64,000 nt of DNA from Sclerurus mexicanus (Eukaryota > Chordata > Aves > Passeriformes > Furnariidae): positions 1,095,322-1,159,321 of the forward strand of contig VWZF01005173.1 of the NCBI GenBank assembly GCA_013396755.1, read 5' to 3'. The notes below the pieces were generated by a model. The model searched no databases. It worked only from the letters and a program-made list of their open reading frames with translations, and was not told the origin of the DNA. Position numbers and translations under genes: made by a program. The number at the start of each line of letters is the position of its first letter. Within the stretch, counting starts at the first letter, position 1. This document shows, one piece after another, positions 1-11,310 of the stretch.

Positions 1-1620
1 ACTCAGTATATCTTAGGCCAATTGGATTAGTCCACCAGTCTGATTGCAATGAAAATTCACATTTTGGCTTTTCTTTAAAGTTGTTAGTAAATTGCACTGT
101 TGAATAAAGCAACACTGAGGAGCCTGCAAAGACTGTTTCCAGTTCTCTGCTCTTCTGAGAGCCTTTTATACTCTAGTCTGCCTCTGCCCTACAGACAAAA
201 GCAGCTGGGGCCCAACATATGTAGGTATAGCCTAAACTGGACCTGAAACATATCACAGACTAGCAAATCCAACAGAAGCTATCCACACAAACTAGAGGTT
301 AAATACAAATTTCTGATTCTAAACTACAAAACACCTTACAACAGATTAGTAGAGTGGTTTGGATTTTTTTTTTAACAACATGGTCCTGTACAGAAGCAAC
401 CTTCAGCCTTTAATGATTTGCACTTTCCAAAGACAAACTGAATACTGATATACCTAAATGGAGATTTACTAAGCCTCTTAAGTCGCTCAGGTACTGTCCA
501 TTAAGAAGCAAGGGCCATAGAAACAGCATGACCCCTACTTGTGAGATTAACTTTTCCAGACCAGTGCAACCATCACTTGAAGGCTGCAATAGCATTGAAG
601 GAGACATGCAATTCCTTCAGTATTCAGATTTTTTGAATCCTGGAAGGAAAGAACCAAAAAACCCCAAAATAAAAAACAAACAACAAAAACCAACCAGCAA
701 GCTCCAAAACACTAAGCAAAACCAAAAAAAAAAAAAAACCACACACAAAACCAAACAAACAAAAAACCCCAAACACAGCAAACAACAATAAAAAAACCCA
801 GACAAAACAAACAAACTAACCAAACACCAAAGACAAAGCCACAACTCACCTATGGAAACTGGATCCAAGCCATGTCCAGTGGGGATCACAGAAGTCTCTA
901 TTGCTCCACACTTCACACTTTGCTTAGTTCAGGTTTCCCCTAGCATCAGATCTCTGAGCACTGACATGTTGCAATGAAATCTCCACCTTATCCTGCAGCG
1001 CAACAACCATGAGGCAAAAGTTCTGTGAGGCCACTCTTCACAACCACAAAGCAATCAACTGCAAATAAAGATCACACAGTTCATTAGCAGAAAGGTGGCA
1101 GCAGCCTTGCTCTGCCATTGCCAGAGGCAGTCCTGAGACACTGGGAAGTACAGGCAGAGACAGCCACAGCAAGGCAGCTGCGAAGCAAACTGTGCTGAAA
1201 TCCCCAGTCCAGACTGATGGCAGGACAGACCTCGCAGGGTGTTGGACGAAGCAGCAGCACCAAGGCCCAGCCACCCTCTCCACACTGACCTGGTGGTGGA
1301 TGCAGATTTGGCACACCAAGTGCTCACCACCAGCAGCTCCTACCCCTCCGGCCAACCTGCCCACTTGGAAGTTGAATATTTAATACTCTGTCTCCACAAA
1401 GAAATGTGAACTCCAGTACTGGTTCCAGTCAGACAGCTTAGAGGGGTGGGGAGGGGGAAAGGGCTGTTATTCAAGCAGTTATTTTTCAGGGCACAAGTAA
1501 GAGCTCCTTATTTGCAAAAGAGCTACCAGGCCAAACGCTGAGCACCACAGGGCAGACCTGCTCAGCTCGGAGACACAGCACTAAGCTCAAAGCAAGCCTT
1601 AAGTAACCAGCCAGACACAA
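1..1620. other. Downstream flank of MSN, no gene recognised
   Basis: No exon, RNA gene or transposon with recognisable coding potential is visible. The stretch contains a long A/C-rich tract (650-838) and a short G-rich patch (about 1440-1465). Short open frames on both strands here lack conserved features, and one minus-strand frame simply translates the complement of the A/C-rich tract. Confidence 0.6.
650..838. repeat. A/C-rich low-complexity tract
   Basis: Nearly 190 bases consist almost only of A and C, with runs such as AAAAAACCCCAAA at 656-668 and 761-773 and a 15-base A run at 724-738. It gives spurious lysine/asparagine-rich frames on the plus strand and F/L/C/V-rich frames on the minus strand. 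Confidence 0.9.
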
Positions 1621-4600
1621 TCTGCTGCATTTCTCTGAACTTTATTGGCACTTCAGGAAGAACAAAGTATAAAATTGAACAACTCCTCCAAACAGGAAAA
1701 AATGCCTTAATATCAAGGTTCTCTCTGTAGATAAGCATATGGACTCCTGAATTACTTCACAACCTTAAGGAATTGATGGTTTATTAAAATCCAGAAAAAA
1801 AAAAAGTCAAAACCCTTCAACATAATTTACAGCAACATAAAATAAAACAAGAAAAAATAAGCCAGGCAAACATTTGATAAAGTACTTCCCTCCCCCCATC
1901 CCCAATACAAGTAGTTATCCAATTAAACTGGAACATGGAGAGGAAGGAGAACTATTCACTGTACTCTAACAAATAAAAAATGTGTCTACAAATTTCACCG
2001 TAATACTGAAAGCTTCTTACATTAGTTTTCTTGCAAAATATCATTTCTTTACAATACAGTATACATTTCCACGAGAAGGAGGACCATAAACATATCCTCC
2101 ATCCCTTGACTAATATTTTCTAATTGTGCATAGCTAGAAATATTGAAATCAAATATCATTAGATACCACTGGAATATAACACTGGTTAAGAAGAAGGCAG
2201 GGCTGAAACAACTACAAAGAGGTGGACCCACTGGCACAAGCTGTTCTATTCCTATATTGGACCATGTGGAATTAGAACATTTTAAAAAACCCTACAAACA
2301 GAAGTCATGCCAACATCATAATACAAGAGCTCAGCAGTGTTGTGTGACCCATCAAAGCAAAAAAGGCTTACTGGTTTATTATTTGAGCACATATTCCAGG
2401 CACCATATATCAGCTTGTTAGGAAATTGTTAAATGTAATAAAGGCTTTTCTCCCCCAAATGCATCAACAGTCACCATGGACAGAGCAGAAGTGCTGAGAA
2501 TCAGCTTTAAAGCACCAAAACAGAAGTCTAAAGATTGTCTGTTCCCCAGTAACGAGACTCACACTGAGTAAGTGCAATCACCTTCAGTACAGAAATACAC
2601 AAATCAGTTCTGACAATTTACTGCAATCTTTCAATTTGTGGCTATCAAAGTACTGAGGGATGTGCTCTCAGCCAAAAAAAAAGCTTGCCATGTCATGTGC
2701 CCCTCCAAAAGCATGCTGTGTCCAGGGAAAGCAGGGGGCTCCCATGTGACACACCTCGTTCCTTCAGGAGCATAGCTTAGCTTTTTGCTTCTAACAGAGG
2801 TTGGTTGGTCTTTGTATGGATCTCCACACAGACTTGCATTGCTTCCAAAATATAAAATAATACAGCACTGGTGAAGTTGTTTCCAGCAACCCAAGGAATT
2901 CCTGGGAAAATACTGCAGTTTGTTAACACTATCACAAACATTTCTTTTTTGGCACAGTCCCTCTTTACCCTTTCCCATAGAGCAGGGAGGTGAAACCATT
3001 CCAGCTTTCAGACATTTCCCTTCTATCACCATTAGCAGTGACATCATTCAAAGAGAGAATCCACAAAACTGAGCAAGTCACAAGATTTGGGATCATACTA
3101 GGCAAGAAAATAAACCACAGGCTATCCTGGTGACTTCCTATAGGGACAGGCTAATCCAAGGAAGGCAAAGCAAAGAAGGACTTCACTTTGGGTGGAATCC
3201 ATTTTTAGGAGGCCTCTCCTGAATGTTAACAGTTCCTTTTACCAAGGATCAAGGCAAAATCCAATTCAGCCCTGAGCATACATGGCTATTTCCTACCCGT
3301 GAAGAGCAGGGAGGATTCTGGGTAACTACAGCATGGACAGCTTGGATGACAGAGGCAATGCTTATGACAGTAACTTGCACAAGCAGCTCTCAGGACCAGT
3401 CTCACAACCACTTGTGTCCCATTTCTAAGACAGAGCCTTCTGTTCTCAAAGCTACAGAAGGGCAAAGCATTCTTCTGGGGAAGGAAGAGCACTTGAGCCA
3501 TGGATCTGGCAGAACACTAGTGAGGATTAAGGCATCAACTGGGCAAGTGTCTCAGGATCCTCTCCGCTCAAGCGCTGCTTGAAGCCAGGAAGACAAATGC
3601 AGTCTTGTACATGACCCAGATACAAGAGTAGTTTTTGGTCCCCAGCTGCTGATCACTTTTTATGTTTGCATCTAGTTTAAACTAAAGACATCTGAGCTAC
3701 AGTAGATCTATACACAGTCATAAGGCACTGACAACTATGTACTAAAAAGGCCTCTATGGAAAAACCTGAAATCCTGGTCACATAACTAGAAAAGTTTGGT
3801 TCAGTAAGGGAAAATACAGCTACAGGAATTTTTAGCCTTTTACGTTTCTACCTTCCACTTCAGGTTTTCATTGGCAAAACCAAAAAGGAAGGCTATGTAC
3901 TTCAGCTATCTGTCTCACTGGTTACGTTCAAGTCAAACAAATGATGGTGAACAAAGCCATTTACCAGAGACAAGAAGCGGGAAATTTCAGACTCCAAACC
4001 ACACTGTATCAGTGGAAATATTCCAAAGGCCTCCTCATAATTAGGAAATTCAAAGTTTGATCATTAAACAACAAAAGATAATACCAGCAGGAACACCACA
4101 GAATCTGTTTGGTCTGCTTATGTTTGTAGGACAAAAACTTTTGTCTTTTAGAAAGAAAGTCCACATTTTACCTCCAACCCTTCTTCCTAGCCTCCAATCT
4201 CCCCTTCTCAACTACATGATTCAGACCTTGCATTGTCAGAAATTCAGACTCTGGCTACTGAGCTTAATCTTGAAACTTGTGCAGGTTAGTAGGAAGGCAC
4301 AGTGTCAGACTGTCAGCTCTTGATTGTATATAATGCAGCAAAAGTATGTGCTGGCCTCCCCACCCGCAAGGGAAAAGACAGCAACACAGCCACCTCAGTG
4401 AGCAACACCAAACCCAAAGCAGTGATACTTTACCCCAAGCCAAACAATTTCAGATTAGCCCCAATACAGATTTGCTTTCCTAAGCCAGCCCAGAAAGATG
4501 TAAATACTATTCTTTCTTCTGTTGCTTAACTCCAGCATTTGCCCAAAACTTGATAAATAAGACCATGGTCACTCTTCTGTAGTGGTTCCAGCATAGCACG

Positions 4601-4674
4601 ATTATGAGTGAATGACGGGACAGGATGGGAAAAAGGGGAGAAGAGAGTGCAGGGGAGCAGGTGCAGGGGAGAGT
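1621..4674 (-). other. MSN: MSN 3' untranslated region
   Basis: About 3.05 kb follows the stop codon up to the most likely polyadenylation site. It contains no splice-linked coding sequence. The longest sense-strand frame (3047 down to 2631, 138 codons) has no recognisable domain and is probably chance. The last 750 bases (1640-2400) are AT-rich. Other possible AATAAA hexamers on the gene strand lie at the complements of 2375-2380 and 1780-1785, so shorter 3' ends are possible. The extent is inferred from the hexamer positions and from the absence of introns in this part of the gene. Confidence 0.7.
1641..1646 (-). promoter_or_regulatory. Likely MSN polyadenylation signal AATAAA
   Basis: On the minus strand the hexamer AATAAA is followed about 25 nt later by a GT-rich stretch (TTGTGTCTGGCTGGTT, near 1610-1625), the usual arrangement for a functional poly(A) site. 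It is the most distal of three AATAAA hexamers in this part of the 3' UTR. Cleavage is expected near 1620-1628. Confidence 0.65.
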
Positions 4675-4839
4675 TTACATGGACTCAAATTCATCAATGC
4701 GTTGCTTGGTGTTACCCTGCCGAATCTGACGGAGGGTCTTGTACTTGTCTCGGCCCAGACGCATGTTCTCAGCATGGATCATGTCATTTGCTGTCTTCTT
4801 GGTTTCATCCCGAGCATTTGCCAGCTCTGAGGAAAGAGC
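4675..4839 (-). CDS. MSN: MSN exon 13 (F-actin-binding tail, residues 527-580, stop TAA)
   Basis: The terminal coding exon has 54 codons from ALSSELANARDETKK to RQGNTKQRIDEFESM and a TAA stop at 4675-4677. The threonine in KYKTLRQ falls at predicted position 561 and corresponds to human T558, whose phosphorylation by ROCK/LOK-type kinases opens ERM proteins. The last roughly 34 residues are the F-actin-binding site of the family. The acceptor is CTCTGAAG|GCT. The DEFESM ending separates moesin from ezrin and radixin. Confidence 0.98.
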   Translation of the reverse strand, partial: ALSSELANARDETKKTANDMIHAENMRLGRDKYKTLRQIRQGNTKQRIDEFESM

Positions 4840-4975
4840 CTTCAGAGAAAGGGAAACAGACAGCAACAGGTTAACACAAGCCAGAGACTCAAAGCTGGAC
4901 AAGGAGCTTTCCTCTGATCCTCCTAAAGATTCAGTATCAACAGAGACAGGAAACAGACAAGGCAAGTGTATTCAG

Positions 4976-5078
4976 TTCTGGACAACCTGCTCTAGCTGAC
5001 TTTGCTTGAGCAAGGAAGTGGGACTAGATGATTGTTTGAAGGCCTCTCCAACCTAAACAGTTCTGTTATTTTGTGGAA
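4976..5078 (+). mobile_element. CR1 LINE 3'-end fragment in last MSN intron
   Basis: The stretch reads like the 3' end of avian CR1: a GGACAACCTGCTCTAGCTGA segment, then GGGACTAGATGATTG, then CTCCAACCTAAACAGTTCTG with a decayed terminal octamer. It is a 5'-truncated copy of about 100 bp, plus orientation, so antisense to MSN. Recognition is from memory of the CR1 consensus. Confidence 0.8.
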
Positions 5079-5860
5079 GCTGCTAATATTTCTCCCCAGC
5101 ATTTGAAGGTAGGAAACATCAGGCAATCTGTCACCCTACGTATCTTTGTCTAGCACATTAAGAAAGACTGTCTCCAATGTAAGAAACTTTAGAAGAATAG
5201 GCAAGTGGAGAGATCCCTAAAGACAATAGGAGCACCTTGCAAAATCTGAGAAATTAATGGCTTTCTACCAGAAAAGAAACTTGCTGCAGAAGATAAAACG
5301 CACCTCTATCCCTCTGTATAACCACCACAGCACAATGCAGAACAAGCAAAGCCTGATGCAACTTAGGCAGCACAACAAAACACTTGGAATTCACCACCAG
5401 AACACTGGAGTTCCTTACAAGAAGATGGGGCAGTACTGCTCTCTTCATGCTGAGCTCTAGCGGGCTACTCCCAGGTTTTTGCAACGTAACCAGACCCAAG
5501 AGTTAAAGACAGCTTCTTGATAGGAACCAGACCAAGTTCTTCGATTCACTGCAGCCAGGGCTATAAACAGTTGTCAGATGGCTAGAAATACACAAAGCGC
5601 ACTATGTCTAACAGATAGTGCTTGTTGGCACTGCTTCAAAATACTTCACTACTTTCAGTGAAATGGAAATCAAGTGCCAGGAGACAAGATCTGCCTCTCT
5701 ACTCAGTGGTTAAGAAGCTATTCTGGCAAGATCATGATCCTATCTTCCCTACTTTTCCCTTCATTTTTTAAATAACAGTAATACCTCCCAGCTGCAACTA
5801 ATGTAGAGAAAAATAGAAGCAGCACTCAAATACACACAGCCTCTGCTGCCAAATTCTTAC

Positions 5861-6094
5861 CTTCAAATGTTTTTGGACCCGCTCATTCTTCTCTGCTTCA
5901 GTGGTTCGCTCCTCCTCACTGCGGTCCTTGATGGTGGCCTCTGACCGCAGCTCAGCACTGGCCTCTGCTGCATTCTCATCCTGCTCATCATCGTGTTCAT
6001 TCTCAGAGTGCATGGGTTCAGTGACATGAGGGGTGCTCATGGCAGTCTTCAACTCCTCTTTGGTCTTCTCTAGGTCCTCCTGCACCATCTGTGC
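5861..6094 (-). CDS. MSN: MSN exon 12 (rod end, acidic linker, start of tail, residues 449-526)
   Basis: This 234-nt, phase-0 exon encodes 78 residues, from AQMVQEDLEKTKEELKTAM through an acidic linker (SENEHDDEQDENAAEAS) to KNERVQKHLK. Ezrin and radixin carry a proline run in this linker; here there is none, which fits moesin. The linker is the one place where the predicted protein is longer than human moesin, accounting for the three extra residues. The C-terminal ERM-association domain starts within the exon (KDRSEEERTTEAEKNERVQ). The acceptor is TACTGCAG and the donor AAG|GTAAGA. Confidence 0.97.
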
Positions 6095-6491
6095 CTGCAG
6101 TAAGGTATGCCAGAGTGAGTCAGTCAATATAGTCGTGACTGCCTGAGACTTTTCACAGAAGCACCACTCAGCGTTACAGAAAAACTTGCATCTCAGAAGG
6201 GGTATGATCCAAAGTCACTCAGCCACCATCATTTGCAAAAGTTTCTGCTGTGTAACACTTCAGAGAGTCGAAGAATAGTTATGATAAATGGCCTAATTAG
6301 TCAAAATATTGCTACATGGAGTTAGGATAAGTCACCCATTCCACCAAGAAAACCAAAGCCGAGTATTTGCAACAGCCTCAAGCTTGCAGATGTTAAGTCT
6401 AGTTGGAATCTAGTGCAGTAGTTTACATCACAACTCAGAATGAAGAGCAATTCCACAAAAAGCACTCCCATTTGCTCAGACTCTGCTTTAC

Positions 6492-6584
6492 CTTCTGCTG
6501 CCACTCCTGGGCCTCACTTTCTTTCTTCTGCCTAGCCAGCTCCAGCTGTGTGATCCTAGCTGTGAGTTCTGCCATCTCAGAAGC
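6492..6584 (-). CDS. MSN: MSN exon 11 (end of rod, residues 418-448)
   Basis: This 93-nt, phase-0 exon has 31 residues: ASEMAELTARITQLELARQ, then KKESEAQEWQQK. The acceptor is CTTCTGCAG and the donor AAG|GTAAAG. The heptad-like spacing of L and I residues agrees with the return strand of the ERM helical hairpin. Because it is in phase 0 at both ends, skipping it would keep the frame and shorten the rod by 31 residues; nothing in the sequence shows that this happens. Confidence 0.97.
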
Positions 6585-6995
6585 CTGCAGAAGTGAGAAC
6601 AAAACCCAAAGTACTTGCTAAATGAAGCATTTAGTCCAAGTCCTGAATAAAACCCCTATATTTAACATCCTTCCAGTAGGAAGAAAGCCTTCCTGTTAAC
6701 TTCAGTTCCACCAATACCTCCATGATGCAAGTGAAAAGGAAGCCAAAAACATTTTGCATTTCATTTCGGGTTGGAGTTTTTTTGGTTGTTGGGTTGTTGT
6801 TTGTTTTCCCCCCCTTCTCCTTCAAGGAGAGCTACAGAACTCAATTCTTTGAATCTAAACCAGGAAAAGCAATTAGTGAGCTCTACACTCATATCATCAC
6901 TTACAAAAAAGGACAAAAAGCACTACAAATCTATTGTACAAATACACTTGTATTTATGTATGTGATCATCTCCTTGAGGCTAAAAATTAAAGAAC

Positions 6996-7029
6996 CTATG
7001 AATATAGTGCTTCCTCACTATATTCATAG
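6996..7029. repeat. Perfect 14-bp inverted repeat, 6-nt loop
   Basis: The left arm ctatgaatatagtg (6996-7009) is the exact reverse complement of the right arm at 7016-7029, with loop cttcct. It lies in the intron after MSN exon 10, 75 nt past that exon's donor in transcript order, so it would fold in the pre-mRNA. Confidence 0.95.
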
Positions 7030-7104
7030 CCTAATTTACTTCAAGAGCTTAGATGCCTCCCCTTTCACTATCTTCCATACTTGATTTTCAGTTCACTGTC
7101 TTAC

Positions 7105-7265
7105 CAGCTGTTCCTGTGTCTTTTGTTGATCATGGGATGCTTTCAGTAGGGCCTCTTTTGCCTCTTCTGCTTCTCTGCGCTCTTTAGCAAGTTTCTCTGC
7201 TTCCTCCAGAGCTCGTTTTCTCTCCTGTTCCAGCTCCATTGCTCTGCGGGTCTGTTCTTCCAGTT
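7105..7265 (-). CDS. MSN: MSN exon 10 (central helix, residues 364-417)
   Basis: This 161-nt exon supplies two bases of E364 and 53 codons from LEEQTRRAMELEQERKR to QQKTQEQL. It continues the charged alpha-helical rod. The acceptor is TTTTTTCAG and the donor CTG|GTAAGA, a strong site. A perfect 14-bp inverted repeat starts 75 nt into the following intron (6996-7029). Substitutions against human (for example ASHDQQ for ASRDQK) are mild. Confidence 0.97.
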
Positions 7266-7925
7266 CTGAAAAAATAGGGGAGCACATTTCAGGACAGACC
7301 AAGCAAAGAATGGCAGTAGAAGAGGAAAATACCCTCATGCCTACCTTCTGGACACAGGTTTTCCTTCAGAGGAACAGGTAAAGGAGAAATGAGAGCAACT
7401 GCCCCCTTTCCTCTCCTTGATATCGTAAGTAGAGCTGGAAGACTAAGAGCCAGGCCTGTTCCAACCCCAACTGATTTGTTGAAAAGCATTCATCCCAAAA
7501 ATCTATCCTTAACTTCAGAGAAACATCCAGCATTTCACTTGGGCAACACCACAGTAACTCTGCCCAAGCAATCAGACAGTAATCACAACACGGTACTGTC
7601 TGGTATGACCCCTGCTACACTTTTTGACTACTTCCTCTATAAATACCCTGGGATAAAGCTTCCAGCCTGCACAAGAACAACAGCAAGGTACTCCCTCTAC
7701 CAGAGAGGCATCCTGGCTGCCACCTATTTCTTTAATGCAAATCCTTTATTAGCAACTGCATATAGACAGCTTACATTCAGCTTCAGAAGGCTAAACCAGG
7801 GACCTAACACTAGTTAGCACACAATACTGGAGAGACACATGGCTCAGAGATGCTCATAGCTCTACTGTTTGAGCCCTTCTTACTCAGACTGTGCATCTAC
7901 AGAAATACTGGAAGATTTCATATAC

Positions 7926-8056
7926 CTTGCTGAGCTTTCTTGGTTTGCTCCTCAATTTGCTTGAGTCTCTCCATTAGCTCTTCCTTCTCACGTTCAATCT
8001 TTTCCTTCTCCTTTTCTGCCAACTCTCTCTTCTTCTTCTCATTCTCCAGCAGGGCT
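7926..8056 (-). CDS. MSN: MSN exon 9 (central helix, residues 320-364)
   Basis: This 131-nt exon encodes one base of R320, 43 codons from ALLENEKKKRELAEKEK to EEQTKKAQQ, and one base of E364. The composition is almost entirely E, K, R, Q, L and M, the charged coiled-coil-like helix that spaces FERM from the tail in ERM proteins. The acceptor is CCATTAG and the donor CAAG|GTATAT. The pattern and length agree with human moesin. Confidence 0.96.
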
Positions 8057-8465
8057 CTAATGGTAGAAAGTCACAATGCAATTTCAAACTAACTATCACC
8101 CATATTGGAGTTCCTCCTAGTAAAGCCATGAGCACACAAGAGATGTGCGCTACAGTACTCAGATGCTGACTTTCATCCCAGATATGCCCCTTTATAGAAG
8201 TGCAAAAATAAAAAGCTCAGCTGGCATTCATCTCAACAGCAAGTCCATAATAGCAATGTTATCAGTGAAATCTCCATATATCAAGGTATGTATTAGTCTC
8301 ATCAAATGGGCAAATAAATCTTTAACTCCAAGAAAGTAATGGGAGTCACATTTGGGAGGAGTGCCATTACCATCAACCCATTTAGATCTACCAGCCATTT
8401 ATCTAGCACATGATGCTACTTGTGCAGTGATCGATCAAGTCCACGTTACTTAGAATCCTACCAAC

Positions 8466-8629
8466 CTCTCCATCTGTTTCTGATGTTTCTCTTCCCGAGC
8501 CTGTGCTTTCATCTGCTGCACCTCAATGGTGTCTGGTTTACGTCTGCGCATGTAGAGCTCATGGTTCCCCATGCAAAGGGCCAAGATTCGTTTGTTAATC
8601 CGTAACCGAGGGGCATAGAATACAAAGTC
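8466..8629 (-). CDS. MSN: MSN exon 8 (end of FERM, start of helix, residues 266-320)
   Basis: This 164-nt exon encodes 54 residues from DFVFYAPRLRINKRILALC to EEKHQKQME plus two bases of R320. It closes lobe F3 with its last helix (LALCMGNHELYMRRRK) and begins the long alpha-helical domain (IEVQQMKAQAREEKHQ). The acceptor is GTCCCGAG|GAC, with a purine-interrupted tract. The donor is AG|GTTGGT, which lacks the usual purine at +3. A better-looking GTAGGA lies 4 nt further on, but only the GTTGGT donor joins exon 9 in frame. Confidence 0.96.
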
Positions 8630-9596
8630 CTCGGGACAAGAGAAAAGCAGCATTAGACCTGGTCTTTCATCCTAAGAAGCCCCCTGCATATTTAACACGC
8701 TCCAAAACCCAGAGCCTTCGAGAATTGCTAGCCAGCTGTTCTCAGCAATGTCTAATTCATTGGTGGTGGCAGTGAGACACTTTTCTTTCAGGAATGGATT
8801 TCAACCTGACAAACACACACTGGGCAGAAGCACCCAACATGTCATTCCAGTGTGCTGGATTTCACTGTGACACATCCCTGGTACCAAGCACACAGCAACA
8901 GGGTCACTGTTCCAGGGCTAGTTCATCAAGCACACTGAGACTGTGGCTTCTCCCACCTTTCTTCCCACTTAGTTATTCAATGCCTGGCTACCCACATGAA
9001 GTATAACGTTTTGTCTTATGCCAGAAAGGGTGTTAAACATTACAACCAATGGATAAATAACTTTGTCCTCTTAAAAATGAGCAACAGCATCAGGGAAATG
9101 CTTTCAAGAAGCAATGCAATGAGAATGCCAAGGAGAACAGAAGGTATGGGCTAGCATAGGAGATTATTAGGCCTTCAAGATGAAAGCATTTACATTCAAC
9201 ATAAATTTGCAAGGGAAAGAAACTCCATCATACCCTACAAAGGGACCTAAAGCTTCTGCTTCAAGTAAGGTGCAAATCTGCAAAAGACCATCCCACACAC
9301 TACTAAAGTTACAAGCTGCAACGGAATCATTCATCGCTAACAGAAGTGCCTCAGATCCCTAACTGTATTATCAGAGGATCTGAACAGCCCTAGAAGAACC
9401 AAAAACCCTAAGCAAAGAGCTTCTCCCTGTCACTGACTTTAACAGCTTAAACTTATACTGAATAAATTTCTACCCTCCTAGCCAGAAACAAGTTAGAGCT
9501 ATCATCTTACTGCTGCTATCCCCATCCTGTGCATACTGCCCTGAACAGATTTTCCTGCTTAGATCAGCATGGACACTATTGATGAATAGACTCTGG

Positions 9597-9668
9597 AAGA
9601 AAAACAAACAAGCAAATAAACAACCAAACAAACAAAAAAACCCCAAACAAACAACAACAACAAAAACA
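9597..9668. repeat. A/C-rich low-complexity tract in MSN intron
   Basis: About 70 bases of A and C with CAAA/CAAC units and a core AAAAAAACCCCAAAC at 9634-9648. It lies just beyond exon 7 in the intron between exons 6-side and 8-side sequence, about 55 nt from the exon 7 donor. On the transcript strand it is T/G-rich. Confidence 0.9.
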
Positions 9669-9721
9669 CAGAAATTGTTCAGCTAAGAAGCTGAAAGTTT
9701 AATTTGAATGTTGTTTCTTAC

Positions 9722-9818
9722 TGGTGCTTTCTTGTCAATAGGCTTGATAACAAATTTCTTGTCATTGAAAGAGATATTTCGGATCTCACTCCAAGGAAAT
9801 CCAATTTTTGGTGTTAGC
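9722..9818 (-). CDS. MSN: MSN exon 7 (FERM F3, residues 233-265)
   Basis: This 97-nt exon gives one base of R233 and 32 codons from LTPKIGFPWSEIRNISF to KPIDKKAP. The acceptor is TTCTGCAG and the donor CCA|GTAAGA. Two lysine pairs fall at 253/254 (FNDKK) and 262/263 (IDKK), the numbers reported for PIP2 contact in human moesin. The equal numbering shows that no residue has been gained or lost in the FERM domain up to this point. Confidence 0.97.
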
Positions 9819-10280
9819 CTGCAGAAATGGGGAAAAAAAAAGAGCCCAAAGTCGTTCAAAATTCTCAACTTAGAATATAAAGCTCAAAATTCTACCAAAT
9901 CTGTCCCCGTATTTCAGTGCTCTTATCTTGACTTAAGTCAGCAAACAAAATTAGTCATGCAGACAAACTACAAACATATGAAGCAGTTTTTCAATTCTGC
10001 TTTTTTGGTTTTTTTAAATGGAAAACAGAACTGAAGAATACATCTACAGCAGAAAGACTAGATACAAGTAAAACTAGCTTGATAAGATTTGCCATTTTCT
10101 TGTATTTGTTGGTCCAAAGAAGCATATTTTATGGATTATACTGTCAATGTCAAAAGCACAGTCAAGAATAATACAGAAACTGTGGTTTAGTTAAAGACTT
10201 GAATTCCAGAAGAGATTAATTTTGAATGTTTTTATATTAGAAAGGAGCTGAAGGCAATGATGAAGAGAGAGGGTTTATTA

Positions 10281-10448
<168 letters not shown>

Positions 10449-10773
10449 TTATTTTTTGAGTCCATAAGCCATTAGAGCAAGAAGACGCTATCTTCCTACA
10501 CAGACAGAGCAGCAAGAAGCTGGCAAAGGTACTAAGCATCATCCTAGTAGATAATTACAAAACTCTGCAAGCTCAGTCTTGTTTTACTAAGAACAGCCAG
10601 CTGATGTGAAGCAGCAAAGGCAGAAACACATGAACTCAGTTATTCTGAGCAAAATAACCTGAAGAATGCTAACTCATCCTGAAGCAAGCCACAGATTTTT
10701 GTATGCATTCATACATTACACACTAACATAACACACTACTTTCAATACAGCAGTTTCACACTGCATCAGTTAC

Positions 10774-10857
10774 CTAATCATTCCTCGATGTTCCTCATGC
10801 CACACCTGGATCCTCTCCTCCCACTGGTCCTTGTTGAGCTTGTGCTGCTCCAAAACC
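10774..10857 (-). CDS. MSN: MSN exon 5 (FERM F2, residues 156-184)
   Basis: This 84-nt exon contributes one base of R156, then 27 codons from VLEQHKLNKDQWEERIQVW to EEHRGMI, then two bases of R184. The acceptor is TTGCTAG and the donor ATTAG|GTAACT. The block forms helices of lobe F2. Human moesin has GMLR here and this sequence has GMIR, a conservative change. Confidence 0.97.
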
Positions 10858-11310
10858 CTAGCAAGAGTACCCAGAATATTGAAGACCAAGCACTGCACTT
10901 ATGAATGCACACAATCACATCACTCTATAATAATGCTTCATTAAATACTCCATTAGAATCCCAGTTCCCCCCCAAAGATATTCCAGCAAATGCAGTTTTA
11001 TTATAAGGCTAGATAGGGACACAAGGGTCAGTCTTAAGACTTCTGACAAATGACAAGTTTTATTCAGTTATGCTACATCTTGTAGTGCATTTTTTTGTTT
11101 TGGAACTTCTCCCACTACTTCTGATTAGAGTTTCAGAGTAGCAACAGGATGTTCAAAATTAAAGCTTCTAATTAAATATATACTAATCTAAAACCTCAGA
11201 GGCACCAGACTGTATTTTATCAAATCAATAAAAACACCTTCTACACTTAAAAAAAAATAAAATCCCCAAACCTTAAAGGTGGAGGTCTAAGACTATCCAG
11301 GTTCACCTAC

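Noticed and set aside
617..916. Minus-strand frame rich in F, L, C, V resembling a membrane protein
   Set aside because: It is the translation of the complement of an A/C-rich low-complexity tract.
2631..3047. 138-codon minus-strand frame within the MSN 3' UTR
   Set aside because: No recognisable domain or splice context. It lies after the MSN stop codon in the same transcript, and its composition looks random.
3223..3582. 119-codon plus-strand frame antisense to the 3' UTR
   Set aside because: No domain, no promoter or poly(A) evidence, and overlaps another chance frame on the opposite strand.
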